The notes under the pieces were generated by a model. The model made no database searches. It was not told where the DNA came from and saw only the letters and a list, made by a program, of their open reading frames with translations. A stretch of 64,000 nt of DNA, taken from Blastomussa wellsi. Its lineage: Eukaryota; Cnidaria; Anthozoa; Scleractinia; Plerogyridae. The position numbers and the translations under genes were made by a program. This document shows, one piece after another, positions 35,453-55,709 of the stretch. The stretch is from the NCBI GenBank assembly GCA_947652115.1, contig OX393565.1, positions 6,365,881 to 6,429,880 of the forward strand, written 5' to 3'. Each line of letters opens with the position of its first letter. Positions within the stretch are counted from its first letter, which is position 1.

Positions 35453-35967
35453 AGAAGAAAAAGAAAACAAACGGCGGTTATAAACATTATCAATCTGAGA
35501 CAACGCATGGTAAAAACTTTTATAAACTTGACGTTTCGTATGCTTCAACATACATCTTTACGCTTCCGCGGTTGCTGACCATGCCATTTCTACAGGTCAC
35601 AACATCAAATGGGACCATTTTGAAATCCTCGCTACTGGAAAGTCCGACTTAGAATGTAGAATAAAAGAAACGCTATTAATCAGTGACTTAAAACCCTCAC
35701 TTAATGAAAACATTGGAAGTGAGAAGCTGTTTCTTTATTAATTTCTACCGTTAGTATCTAATATCGGAAGTATCAATTTCGTCATTGTTTTTAGCTAGTC
35801 ACCAGCGCCTCGCTTCATTTTTGTATTTTTAAAATGTTTTGTAACAGTTACAACCGTCAGTTCTGAAGATGTATGTTGAAGCATACGAAACGTCAAGTTT
35901 ATACAAAGTTTTTACCATGCGTTGTCTATTGATAATGTTTATAACCGCCGTTTGTTTTCTTTTTCTA
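35453..35967 (+). mobile_element. Second-family PLE 3' fragment with inverted end copy
   Basis: The frame from about 35577 reads ADHAISTGHNIKWDHFEILA, then KETLLISDLKPSLNENIGSE and a stop near 35741, the usual C-terminal tail of PLE GIY-YIG proteins. The left arm (35453-35560) is the inverted copy of the right end (35865-35967). It carries a canonical hammerhead core at 35863-35894. Confidence 0.85.
35863..35894 (+). ncRNA. Hammerhead ribozyme core in PLE 3' end
   Basis: Reads CTGAAGA (fits CUGANGA), then a 5-bp stem II GTATG/CATAC, then GAAAC and GTC. All conserved core positions are present and helix III is minimal. Stem I pairing is weak in this copy, so activity is uncertain. Confidence 0.7.
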
Positions 35968-37551
35968 TTACCAGTTGCACATTCAAAACTTTTGACACAA
36001 ATTTCCCTCCTATAATAAGCCCCTCCGAATATAAGCCCCCTCCAAAAATAAGCCCCTCAAAAAGGTCCTTTGAAAAATATAAGCCCCGGGGATTATTTTC
36101 GGAATTTTACGGTACGATTTTCTAAAAATCCGTTTTTTATTGGCTGTTGAGAACAAAGAAATCTTAAACGAAGTCAAAATGTTCGCCGGCCGCCTTATTA
36201 CAACACACAATATGTAGAAACATCAATGCTATATACATGAAGTCCGGAAGTCCTAGAATCTCGGACTGGAAATCGTATGTCTCCAGAGCCCTTCGTTTTT
36301 CGTGCCAAGGCCCTGCCGGCTAGGAGAAACGAAAAGAGCTATGGGGACGAGAATGCGCCCAATGGTATTGGGCGTGCTTCATTAGAACTGAACTTTGTGT
36401 CTTAAATTTTCAATTATGAATCATAGCTGAGTACCAAGCAAAGAGTAAGTTATACGATGGAAAAATTCTCACTGCTACAAAAGGCAAACTGCGATTCTAA
36501 AAACCGCGCGAGACTGTGACCGAGACTGTGTGCTACTGTCGCTTCGAGAAAGAAGTGCAAGAATCGCCTTGACCATTTTCAGCATACAAAAAATTCAGAA
36601 TTACAGGTCTCAGAAAAGATGTTTGCATTTCGGTCTCAAGAGGCTTTATTTTGGCGGGTTCTCAAAGCTATGCAAATGAATCTTCTAAAGTGGATTAAAA
36701 ACAAAAACTTTTCAATTCACTGGCTGTCCGATTGTTAATGAGGTTATGCTTACAAGAACTCGGTGTTCACTCCCTTCAACTGAAGCGTGTGACTTTCATA
36801 CAGCATTCCTGGAAACGCAAGGTAAAGTTTAGTTGTGTGGCAAGAAAATGTAACATTCTCACTTGGCAACTGCAATTAGCTTCAATAGTTTTCAAAACAC
36901 TCTTAGCAATAAGAAAGGCTTTGTTTAGGAAGCAATTAAACTCCTACCGGGCAAAGTTTAGCGATTGCTTTATCGCAATTAACACAGAGTTCTACAGCTT
37001 CAAGAAAATCATTTTACTGTCAATCTTTCTCTCTAGTTTTGACCACACGACAATCACTTTATACAACAAGGATGCAAACGTAACAATTTTTACGTTAAAT
37101 TAATATTATAACATAATCCTGTTTCATATCTGTTACTTAAATCGCGCTAATGACGCGTTTTAAAAATGCACGAGTCACGCCTCTGTGATTACAATTTCGC
37201 AAAGAAACCGACAGAAAATTTTCTCCTGAAATCTTATTTATTTTGCCTGTCGCCTATCACCTCAATGAGGTGTTGATATACAAACGGAAATTTCGATTGT
37301 ATTGGCTGAACCATATACTTAACCCCCTCGAACCTCAATGAAATAATTAACAGAGCCGTTCCAGTTGTTATACCATTGGTCGGCGCTATCAAAGGAGCAC
37401 GCTGAATAGGAATAATTCATGTTTGTTTGTTCAGTGAGTTGTAATCCAAACAGCAGTTTATACGTAGCGGTATTCTGAGTAAGTTTCTTTCAAGGCAAAA
37501 CCACCCTGATATCTGTACACTTTTGTCTCTTTTCAGCAGCGAGATAACATT

Positions 37552-39983
37552 ATGTACGAGATTTCCTTCGTTGACGAGGACGACGAAGATTTCAGGATAC
37601 AGGACCTTCTCGGAGAGGGTTCATTCGCTCAGGTGTACAAATGCGTCGAAACCAAGTCACAAACCGTGTTCGCACTCAAAGAATTTGACACGAAACACAA
37701 GGAGTTTGACGAGAAATCCGTGGAGCAAGAGGTGCTTGTATGGACAGACGTAATTCACGAAAACATTGTCCGACTGTATGCTTCTTTCACCACTGGTTCT
37801 CATATGTACTTTGTTTTGGAATACGTGGATGGGGGAAGCCTTTTCAACCACATGATGCAACGACACAAATACAGCGAAAAGGAGGCAGCAAACATTTTAA
37901 AACAGGTAAAGTCGTGACCTACAAATATTACAGATGTATTACTGTATTTCTGATGTGATGTTTCATCGCAGATAAAGAAATTCAGCTGTGCCGAAATTTC
38001 GTTTTGTAGATGATGCTGTCGGAGTGATTGCAGCTTTCGTTTTAAAGGTTTTTTAAGTTTAAGGGAGTTCTGGCATTGCATGAAACGAACAGAAAATAAC
38101 TTGCAGTGTCAAAATTCAACTTTATCAGATCTCTTAGTATGTCAAAATATTTCAAGGTTGAGTGAAATATACCGGAGCACCAAACATATTCATTTATAAC
38201 TCTTTTACAAATAACTCAAAATACGTGCAGGTTCCCACGTTTCAGCAAAAGCTTGCCTCTGATCTTAATTAAGGCGAAGAGAAAATGTCTGCAAAATCTC
38301 GGCCGTACTTTTTTGCGAACAGTTCAAGCTTGTCTTTATTTTGTATCTTCGCGATCATCTGTAGTCTGGTGCTCAAAGATAAAATCTAACATTCCAAAAA
38401 AGAATTATACAGCTATTCAAATACAATTTCCTGATATAAGAAAATGTATATCACGCGCGCATTTACCTGTTAACGAACTAAAATTGGTGGTATATTTCTA
38501 TAAAAGGGTCATTATCGGATTTATTTGACGCTGCAAAAGCAAAAACGCGCTTTAAAAATTTTGCTTTAGAGAGTATTTTATAGTGAAGACTGAGGAAATC
38601 ATATTTAAGTAACAAATGGAATTCAGTCCACTCTTTAGAAACACTTTTTGTAGAACCGCGCCATTTCGTGTCGAATTTAATTAAGAGACAAACATGGAAG
38701 TTAGCATTAACATGTTGAAAATGCCATCCACGGCAGTTTTGGTACTATTTTTATCAACCTCATCCGAAAAGCCATTCGTATTAAAAGACATCCGAAAAAG
38801 CCATCCGAAAAGCCAATTTATCTATCTTTTGGCATCGTGTTGGTTTTGACATACAATTTTTTACTTGTTTGTGAGATTGGGCATGTTTCGTGCGATATCA
38901 CGGAAGCCGATGTGACCTATTATAAAACCTTCTATCCAATCCGCCTTACCCTACAACAGCAGCATTTTTTACAGGTTTGCATCAATCAATGCTCTCAGCG
39001 CAAAGACCACCTCAAATTGTTTACAACACTCTATATTCAAAAATACGAGTTCAACAATCTTACAAGTCTTACAAGATCACACCGACCAATTTAATATGTG
39101 AGAAGATAGCCTAAAGTCAATGATACACGGCTCAATATTTGTTGAGCAACAAATGTTGCGACTGGGGTTCAACAAATGCTGAACAGTGTATCGTGTCATG
39201 TGATGTTGAATTTTGAAAATGCCATTCAACATGTTGAACTTTGTTGAACGAAAATAGAGCTTGGCTCTATTCCGTTCAACAAGTTACTGCCGGGTTGTTG
39301 AACGACTTGATGCAAAAGCATTTCAATAAGCAGCAATATATGTTGCAACAATGTAGCAGAAGATGTTGAACCGTGTATCATTGTCTTTATTCAAAGTACT
39401 AGAAGTACTAGAATCGTTGGTTTCATGTCAAAAATAAATATAGGGAGCTTTTAATTTGAACATGTTTGAAAATTCAATGTGGCTTTGTCTAGGACGTGAC
39501 AACTAAACTGGTCTGCCGATCTTCATGAACTCTGTGACTTCAGTATTGAGTTATTCTAATTAACTACGTAAACTAAACTGGGTGCTAATGAAATACATTA
39601 GCACGTACACACTTGGAAACGTGTGTCCAATCAGGATCCGTTTTCGAACTTGCTGAGTAATGAAAAACGTTACCCGATAACTGTTCATTTGTCATCAAAG
39701 TTATTTGGTAACACATTTGAAATTATTAAAGGTTTCTGGACACTTCTGGTACCCCTCTTTAAGGTCTGTTGACAATCTCGTTCCCAGAGGTTAGAGCTTA
39801 CGATAAATTCTCGATATTGTCTTTTATTAAAAACTAGCTATGGTATATTGCATTTTCTGAGTTTTGATTGGTTGAGAGGCAATGGTATATGAGCTCACTG
39901 ACCTACCACAAAGGTAGGTGTACGCGTAAAAGAATGCATTTTTGCAATGTTTGTGCGATATTTTTCGGGCGTTCAGTTTAAAA

Positions 39984-40018
<35 letters not shown>

Positions 40019-41052
40019 GTTATAGCCAACTCGGCGCTATGCGCCTCCTTGGCTATCTACCATCTCATATCCAACGCGCGCTCGTGCAATAATTGTTAAA
40101 TATATCAGAACTATCAGCCATTAATTATTTTGGTGGCAAAACTCTAGAATTAATCAGAAATATATGTTATCCTAATAGAATTAACAAAGATCTTTGTTAA
40201 TCAAAATTAACTAAGATCTTACGGTCTACGGTGGATATTAATCCGAGTCAATTTGCGGCGATAAATGTTTTCCAGCATAAAAAATGGGATTGGGATTGTT
40301 ATTTCTTTCACTCACTTGTATTTTTTTGCACATTATTTATTCTTATTCTTTTCCATTCCAAGGCACTGGAAGCTCTTCATTATCTTCACAAAAAACGCAT
40401 TGTCCACCGAGATGTCAAACCAGACAACCTACTGGTCAAACAGATTCCAGATTCTGCCGATAAAACCCAACAACAGCTTACAATCAAGCTTTGCGACTTT
40501 GGATTCGCTTTTAAACTTCCACGTGATGCTGAAGTCACGTGCTGCCCCGCGCGGGGTGCACCTATGTTTTTGGCGCCGGAAACAATTCTCGACAATCCTA
40601 TTGGTCGCCCAGTAGATATATGGTCTAGCGGTGTACTGCTTCATCTTTTAGTGGCTGGTTATCCGCCATTTTGGCACGACAACAACGAAAAGATGTTATT
40701 GGCTGCTGTTAGAGGCCAGTTTAGTTTGTCATCCCCTTGCTGGTACAAAATTTCCAATTCGTGTAAGGACCTAGTCAAGTCAATGCTCACAGTAAACACA
40801 TCCCAGCGAATTACGGCTTTAGAAGCTATTAGGCACCCTTGGTTTTTCAAGATGTCAGTTTTGGACTCTCCACGTCCACGGAGAAAGCACAGCAGCACGT
40901 TGTCGAGCAGTTCTCGGCTCACGGAAAAGCTCAAGTGCACGATCAGCGACATGCACTCCAGCATGAAAATGCAGCGTTTAGGCCTGGATCATTTGAAGGG
41001 AAAATTCTTCCCTCTTTATCACTCAGCCATGAATTTGTCCGAGGTTAGATAA
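37552..41052 (+). CDS. CaMK-group (CASK/CaMKII-like) Ser/Thr protein kinase
   Basis: Two coding exons, 37552-37905 and 40363-41052 (TAA), 347 aa. Kinase domain about residues 16-270. Glycine loop LGEGSFAQV at 20-28, ATP-binding Lys43 (FALKEF), helix-C Glu60, catalytic loop HRDVKPDN at 133-140, DFG at 163-165, APE at 189-191, then VDIWSSGVLLHLLVAGYPPF and RITALEAIRHPW. These features place it in the CaMK group near CASK and CaMKII. Unlike CASK, which has GFG, its DFG metal site is intact, so it should be a normal Mg-dependent kinase. The C-tail is Ser/Arg-rich (RKHSSTLSSSSRLTEKLK), with no obvious calmodulin-binding helix and no association, PDZ or SH3 domain. An acceptor-like TTTTCAG upstream of the ATG suggests a noncoding first exon. 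AATAAA at 41799-41804 may end the transcript. The 2.4-kb intron has no conserved elements beyond repeats. Confidence 0.88.
39118..39383. mobile_element. MITE with CAATGATACACGG ends
   Basis: 13-bp inverted ends (CAATGATACACGG / CCGTGTATCATTG). The interior has many GTTGAAC/TTCAACA copies in both orientations. It lies in the kinase intron. No target duplication seen. Confidence 0.75.
39985..40100. repeat. Palindromic repeat built on GTTATAGCCAACTCGG
   Basis: GGATATGAGATGGTTATAGCC and GGCTATCTACCATCTCATATCC flank CAACTCGGCGCTATGCGCC. The outer CGCGCTTG/CAACGCGCG also pair. It resembles the hairpin at 20925-20995 and ends with AATAATTGTTAAATAT. Confidence 0.7.
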
Positions 41053-41414
41053 CAGCCGTATTGCCCTTGGAATCAGGACGGTAAATTCAGTATTGCTTGA
41101 GAGGTTTTCTATCCATCACAGGCATCCAACACAGTCCCATCTCAAAGGACACCGCCTAGTTGAGACCTCCAAAAAACAGGCAAATAGATAGTCAGGGCTG
41201 GTCCTGTGCGTGTAAATACTCAAGTTTATAACAAATTACAGATAATATATTTTAATTTCATGCCAAACCAAAATCATTAGTTATCGGTGTTGCATAAACA
41301 TTACAAATTTTATGCATCGTATTTAGTCTATTTACATAGCTTTTTCATTCAAAAGATGGCCTTCCTAGAATAATTAGTTCGCTGAACAGAATCTCGATAC
41401 ACTTTCGATAGGCC

Positions 41415-41569
41415 CTTTGCACGACCCAGTCACATGGTACAAAATAACACCCTGTTGGTGAACAAGCTGTGCGCTGGGACATCCAAAACCAAGCGACTTC
41501 ATGTCCAAGCGCGTAGCTTGCTCACCAGCAGGGTGTTATTTTGTACCATGCGACTGGGTCGTGCAAAGT
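41415..41569. mobile_element. 155-bp foldback element
   Basis: Left CTTTGCACGACCCAGTCACA and AAATAACACCCTG pair with right GGGTGTTATTTTGTACCATG and GACTGGGTCGTGCAAAG over about 50 bp. No coding sequence. Located 363 bp after the kinase stop. Confidence 0.8.
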
Positions 41570-42098
41570 GGCTATTGTAAAGCAGTCCATCAAAATGTAA
41601 ATCTAATTAGAATTTCTAAACCACGATTCTTTATGCTTACATTCTCTATAAATGAATAGTTCTCTCCGGTGAACTTAAAATCCAGTGAACAGAGGCATTG
41701 ATCCACTGGCAAGCGTTATCCACCCTCAGAATAGCTGGCGCCAGGATGGTTACTAATTATATGATCTTCGCTTTCTTTCGCTTTTGTGTAATTGTTAAAA
41801 TAAAGTAATGAGGAGTTTTTAACTTATTTGTATGGCGAGAAACATCTTTTTGTCTATTCTTGAATTTCCACGTTCGTTTCTTTCCTTCCTTTTCTCAAAG
41901 TCAAGTTAGATCCCATGGAATCCTACCTTTCAGCCTGGAGATAAAAGATCTTGAAACAAGTGTAAATTGACTGATTTTATTATGCAATGAAAAAAATAGT
42001 ATTCAAGAATATTAAAGTATAAATCCATGACGGTACGATCATTTCATTTCCTGGTGCGATCGGGGCCCAGTGCGATCACATTAGACTTACCCCAAGTT

Positions 42099-43864
42099 TA
42101 GGCCTAAACAGATTCTGCTCGGCAACATTTGAGCAACTTTTACGAATCGAATTTGAGCAACTTTATCGATTCTGAGCAACAGTGAGCAACTTTACGGCAT
42201 CTTTTCTAAAAGCTAGCATATTTTTGGCATATTTTCACTGTTTTGAAATCGCATTCATAACGGTAGTTTCTTTGGAAATTCTCAAGACTAATTTCACTAG
42301 TGGACAGTCAATGAAATCACACAGTGTTACACACTGGTGGAGCAAATGAGAGATCCTAAAGCGCAAGTGGCTAATTACTTTGGGGATGTAGTGCCCTTCT
42401 TTCATGAGAATCAGAATCTCTCCCCTGTTGCCCGTCAACATCTTTTGGAGATCGTTGATAACCGCCAAGACCTTCAAGAGCTTCGCTTGGAGCTCGGTGC
42501 AGTAGGTGACCTGATATACTGGTGTGATATTTACCTTTATAAGCCATTATCTATGCACCTTGGCAATAAACCTATTTTGCTTGGGCGGTTTGTTGCCGCA
42601 TCACAGACCATGTGATGATACTCTTGCGGATTCTTGCTTTCAAATTTTCAAATAGTTGCATGTATTTGGATACATTATTGGATGGATAAAAGAACAATTC
42701 TCTAGGGAATGTGACATGGTCTGTTATGGGGCAACAAACATGCCCAAGCGAAAAAAGGTCTATTGCAAGAGAAATTGTAAATGGTAATGCTGCACTCCAA
42801 ACTCGACTAGTTGTGCAGGCAAAGAGCATGCATCCAACCAGGATTGAACGTTTCCCAAGAGAAGTTCAACGTCCAGTTCCGCACTGCAGTGCGTGCATTC
42901 AAGGCAGCCGCCTCCGCTGTCCAGTTCAGGTTCTGGAACTTAAGGTTTAACAAGAACGTACAGAGAATTTTCCCTTTGTGGATGACAACATCAAACTTAA
43001 GGTTTAACAAGAACGTACAGAGAATTTTCCCTTTGTGGATGACAACATCAAACGTAAGGTTTAACAAGAACGTACAGAGAATTTTCCCTTTGTGGATGAC
43101 AACATCAAACTTAAGGTTTAACAAGAACGTACTGAGAATTTTCCCTTTGTGGATGACAACATCAAACTTAAGGTTTAACAAGAACGTACATAGAATTTTT
43201 CCTTTGTGGATGACAACATCAAACTTAAGGTTTAACAAGAACGTACTGAGAATTTTCCCTTTGTGGATGACAACATCAAACTTAAGGTTTAACAAGAACG
43301 TACAGAGAATTTTCCCTTTGTGGATGACATCATAGTCAACCTGGCGACAGGGCTTCCCGCCTATCTTGCAGCTGCTGACGGCGTTGTGGCTACAAGTGAG
43401 GATGAGTTGTGGCTCGAGTGAGGATGAGAAAGTTTCGTGGTGGGCAATTAACACACCATGACAACTGACTTTCCACGACGGGCTTCCCTTGTAAAGAAAA
43501 TACTCCTCGTCCAACCCTTCTCTCCCTCTGCCGAGAGGGAATTTAGTCTTCTCAGCACCCTTTCATCCCAGCAGGAAAGCGCGTTAGGAGATCGCATTGA
43601 GCCATCCGTGATGATCAGGTACCACAGTTTCCAGAGAAAGCAGTACGATGAGTCCAGAATTATTGCTCGGTCTTCAAGAAACTGTAAATGAACTGAAACT
43701 ACTCGTTTTGTTGTTGTACAGAAACAGAGCCGGCAAGATGCTCTTCGATTTCAGCAAGCAACTATAAAAAATTTACGATTTTAAGCAACTTTTTTTGAGC
43801 AACTCTTGGGGAATATTGTTGAGCAACTTTTTAACATTTTTTGAGCAGAATCTGTCTAGGCCTA
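42099..43864 (+). mobile_element. Decayed hAT-superfamily DNA transposon
   Basis: Ends TAGGCCTAAACAGATTCTGC and GCAGAATCTGTCTAGGCCTA are inverted. Flanking 8-mers CCCAAGTT and CCCTCGTT match at 6 of 8 positions, fitting an old hAT duplication. Near the 3' end a plus frame gives SLVKKILLVQPFSPSAEREF, then SLLSTLSSQQESALGD and IEPSVMIRY, the hAT C-terminal dimerisation block. An upstream frame (42337-42615) encodes a second decayed piece. Stops and a tandem array separate the parts, so no working transposase remains. Confidence 0.85.
42940..43336. repeat. 57-bp tandem repeat, seven copies, inside hAT element
   Basis: Unit contains AAGGTTTAACAAGAACGTAC, GAGAATTTTCCCTTTGTGG and ATGACAACATCAAACTT. 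Copies differ at only a few bases, mostly AGAG versus TGAG or TAGA. The unit is a multiple of three, so long open frames run through on both strands. In the hAT frame (ENFPFVDD) each unit contains a TAA. Confidence 0.95.
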
Positions 43865-46091
43865 CCCTCGTTGATAAACATGGTAGAGTTTATTTGAAAT
43901 CGTGAGCAAAGATCGTGGTATGGCTCTGATGAACGTTACGACGTCCACTGCCATTTTAATTTTAAAGCCCTCGCACGCCTTCCGCATCAAATCAAACGAG
44001 CGACTTGGTGCAAGTCTGCAGTCATAGGCTGTGGGGTCAGGCTGGTCTAGGAGACCAAAATAGTAATTCTTGTTAACAGAGCCCGCTTTTCATTTTCATT
44101 TTATCCTGTGGTATTGGTAAAAACAGTATTGATCGAGTCTCCATAAGTGATATGCAAATTAGCGATGAAATGGTATCGTGACTCGTGGCTAAGCTAAAAT
44201 ATACTGTTTTCAAGCCTCATCAGTCAGTATCGGTATTTATTTTTATTATATATATAGCGACAATTTTAGGTAATAAACCTTGCAGATAGAATTCTATATC
44301 TGCTATATTTTCACATGTGAGAAAAGCGATACGTCCAATCAGCTTCGCGTATAGCTTTCTTCACATGTGAAAAATATAACCAATCAGCATCAAGAGTAGA
44401 ACGACCTAACCAATCAGAGCGCGGGAATTCAAATGGTTTCCAACAGGTGAAAACAACACGCTGCAAGTTTGCAAGCTCTCGAAGACAGTTTATGTTTTGG
44501 CTACAAATTTTGTACTTTTGAGAACTTTATGGAAAGGAAAGCCACCAGAAACACGCCAAGCAAAACCTTGAGAACACAGTTATGATATGGAAATGCTAAA
44601 ATCATTCTCCAGGCGGAGCGAAGACAAACTAAATGTCGATAAGGGAAAGCCAAGAAATGAAAGACTTTCATTGTAGCTTTGATACAACGCAGCCGTGGGC
44701 GTTCTAAGAAAACTCAAGCACTCTTGGGAACACCAGGGTAAAGTAAATATTTCACTTTTGAATATGGATTTCGTAATTATTGTTTAATGAACCGACTCCT
44801 TGTGTTATCACAACTTTTGTTCAAAAATTCGCTAGTTGATTTGCACGCAGTAGTTGATTCACTAATGGCGACGTTTCTCGATGCGATAGCAAAAGCTTTT
44901 CTTTTAAAAAGTATGAACACAGTGTATTTTATACCGCTATTTAAACAAAGTTCTTGTTTACGATAGCTTGTCGTCGCCGTAATTTTTCTTTTCTATTTAA
45001 AAGAGATCTCGCTTGGAAAGCCATCAGAATGCATTTGCAGCTTTGTTTTCCTCATAGCGCTGCGTTTAACTCTTTAATTATAGACTAGAAAAATCGCTTT
45101 AAGTTTACAATGGTTGAGTACTCGTTATTATGCGCGAACGAGTGAGTTTTCCAAAGTTTTGCGACGAGTGAATAATAATCCGTACAAAGCACTTTCTATG
45201 AAGTAATCTATATATATTTTCACGACTATGCAACTCGAATGAAACCTTGGTGGATTTACAGCGCGACGCGCCTTGGTGTGGCCACCAAACAAACGTTTTT
45301 GACAAAAATAAATAAATAAAGCTGAGCTTTCAATATTTTCTGTGCAAAGACGTTGTGTTAATGGCAAAAAAAGTTCAATTTATTCACGGGCTATAAGAGG
45401 ATAAATAATAAATATAAGATTCAAGGACTACTGGGAAAAACTCAAGGACTTCCGCAAATTTTTCCAATTTTGAAGGACTTTTGAAGGAATTGATGCTTAT
45501 TCACGGTCTTTTAGAGGCCTTTTCAAAGCATGTGCGGACCATGTCAGTTTGTTGGTCTGTAAATTGGCGCCTCGTCAGTACAGGTGTGTAATCATGTCAG
45601 CAATTTGCAAGGCAATCTGCATTATGCCGGCAGAAATAGGGAGGTGGAGCAATCCTCTATTCCTGCTATTTGCTTCACACTGCAGAGCCATACCGCCAGC
45701 TTTGATGTCTTTGATATTAAACAGGTTCAGAAATTGTACCTTCCTGGTCACTTCTTCACCGCAATCAATTCTCAAATATCATAGTCAATGATTTTCAGCC
45801 AAGGCCATTACACTGGCACAAAAATTTAGATCCCTTTGCCAACATCTGACTTTAATCTTGCTGCTATAAATGCCTACAAATATAACTGAAAGGGATTTTT
45901 CTGTTAATCTACAGTATAGCGAGTTGCACTGCCAAGTGGACAAATGTTGAGCGACAACAATTTTTTTATTAAGTCGCCAGCTGGTGCCAAGACCAAAAAG
46001 TTAACTTCGGACCCTGGATAAGCCATTCTTAGGATTCGAATAGGCTTTATCTAATGCACAACAAGACAACCAAGGTATTCAAATTCAAGAG
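43865..46091. other. Gene-poor DNA between hAT element and RPS27A 3' end
   Basis: No coding sequence recognised. Contains paired TTCACATGTGA motifs near 44310-44365 with adjacent CCAATCAG boxes, and an AAGGACTT-rich stretch at 45420-45500 resembling part of the MITE at 50068-50329. Confidence 0.45.
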
Positions 46092-46097
46092 TTTATT
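46092..46097 (-). terminator. RPS27A poly(A) signal
   Basis: AATAAA on the minus strand, 11 bp past the RPS27A stop codon. The very short 3' UTR is typical of ribosomal protein genes. Confidence 0.8.
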
Positions 46098-46107
46098 ATA
46101 GTAGCAT

Positions 46108-55234
<9,127 letters not shown>

Positions 55235-55371
55235 GGCTCCGCTTGAAAATTTCCTGTCGGATACAAAAGCAATCAAATATCAGTCGCGGCAAGTTTTAGT
55301 GGTAAAATTTTGCGATAAAACTATACAACAAAAGCTCAAAACCATCCATAAAATGCCAACCTTTTTACAAG

Positions 55372-55515
55372 ATGGCGGAGAACCACGAGAAAGAGGATGA
55401 TTCGGGGTGGTCCACTATTTTCAATCAGGGGTTCCATCCGCTGACCAACTTGATCATCGAGGCGCAGCGCCCACAGGCTTCAGAATATATGAGAAAAGTT
55501 CGAAAATTGCCCTAA
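55372..55515 (+). CDS. Candidate divergent 47-aa ORF or first exon
   Basis: ATG in good context (CAAGATGGCGGAG), then MAENHEKEDDSGWSTIFNQG and FHPLTNLIIEAQRP, ending in TAA at 55513-55515. The composition looks protein-like, and the position opposite RPS27A suits a bidirectional promoter. No family recognised. The stop overlaps the left TA duplication of the next MITE, so the true exon may have been longer, or may splice at the weak GTTCGA before it. It overlaps the presumed antisense RPS27A noncoding exon. Confidence 0.35.
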   Translation: MAENHEKEDDSGWSTIFNQGFHPLTNLIIEAQRPQASEYMRKVRKLP

Positions 55516-55709
55516 ATTCTACGTGTGGAAAAGAATGCAAACAAAAATGAATTACCTTGTGTTTTCCTTGCGTTATTTTGATGTCTCTCTGGTCCTTTAG
55601 GCGAGTTTACGTAGGCAAACCTCAGAAGGTAAACTCGACAGAGACAACAAAATAACGCAAGGAAAACATAAGGTAATTTTTATTTGCATTCTTTTCCACA
55701 CATAGAATT
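55515..55709. mobile_element. 195-bp foldback MITE, TA duplication
   Basis: AATTCTACGTGTGGAAAAGA pairs with TCTTTTCCACACATAGAATT and the pairing continues over about 60 bp (TTACCTTGTGTTTTCCTTGC). TA at 55513-55514 and 55710-55711. Confidence 0.82.

Larger units (their letters stand above)
34897..36112. mobile_element. TA-flanked element with ATAAGCCCC repeats, nested
   Basis: Left end CTGTAAAATTCGAAAAATAA, right end TTATTTTCGGAATTTTACGG, TA on both sides (34895-34896, 36113-36114). Both subterminal regions hold tandem copies of AAGCCCCTCCG with spacers. The TA duplication suggests Tc1/mariner type; no transposase seen. Confidence 0.7.
34817..36355. mobile_element. Mutator-like element, 1.54 kb, 9-bp target duplication, with nested insertions
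   Basis: Outer inverted repeats 34817-34893 and 36278-36355 match the 133-bp element at 8389-8521. CGCCCAATG is duplicated exactly at 34808-34816 and 36356-36364. Inside sits a TA-flanked element and, inside that, a PLE fragment. Confidence 0.9.

Noticed and set aside
42807..43514. Long open frames on both strands through the 57-bp repeats (235 codons minus, 174 codons plus)
   Set aside because: The unit length is a multiple of three and lacks stops in those frames, so they stay open automatically. The flanking hAT protein is in a different frame.
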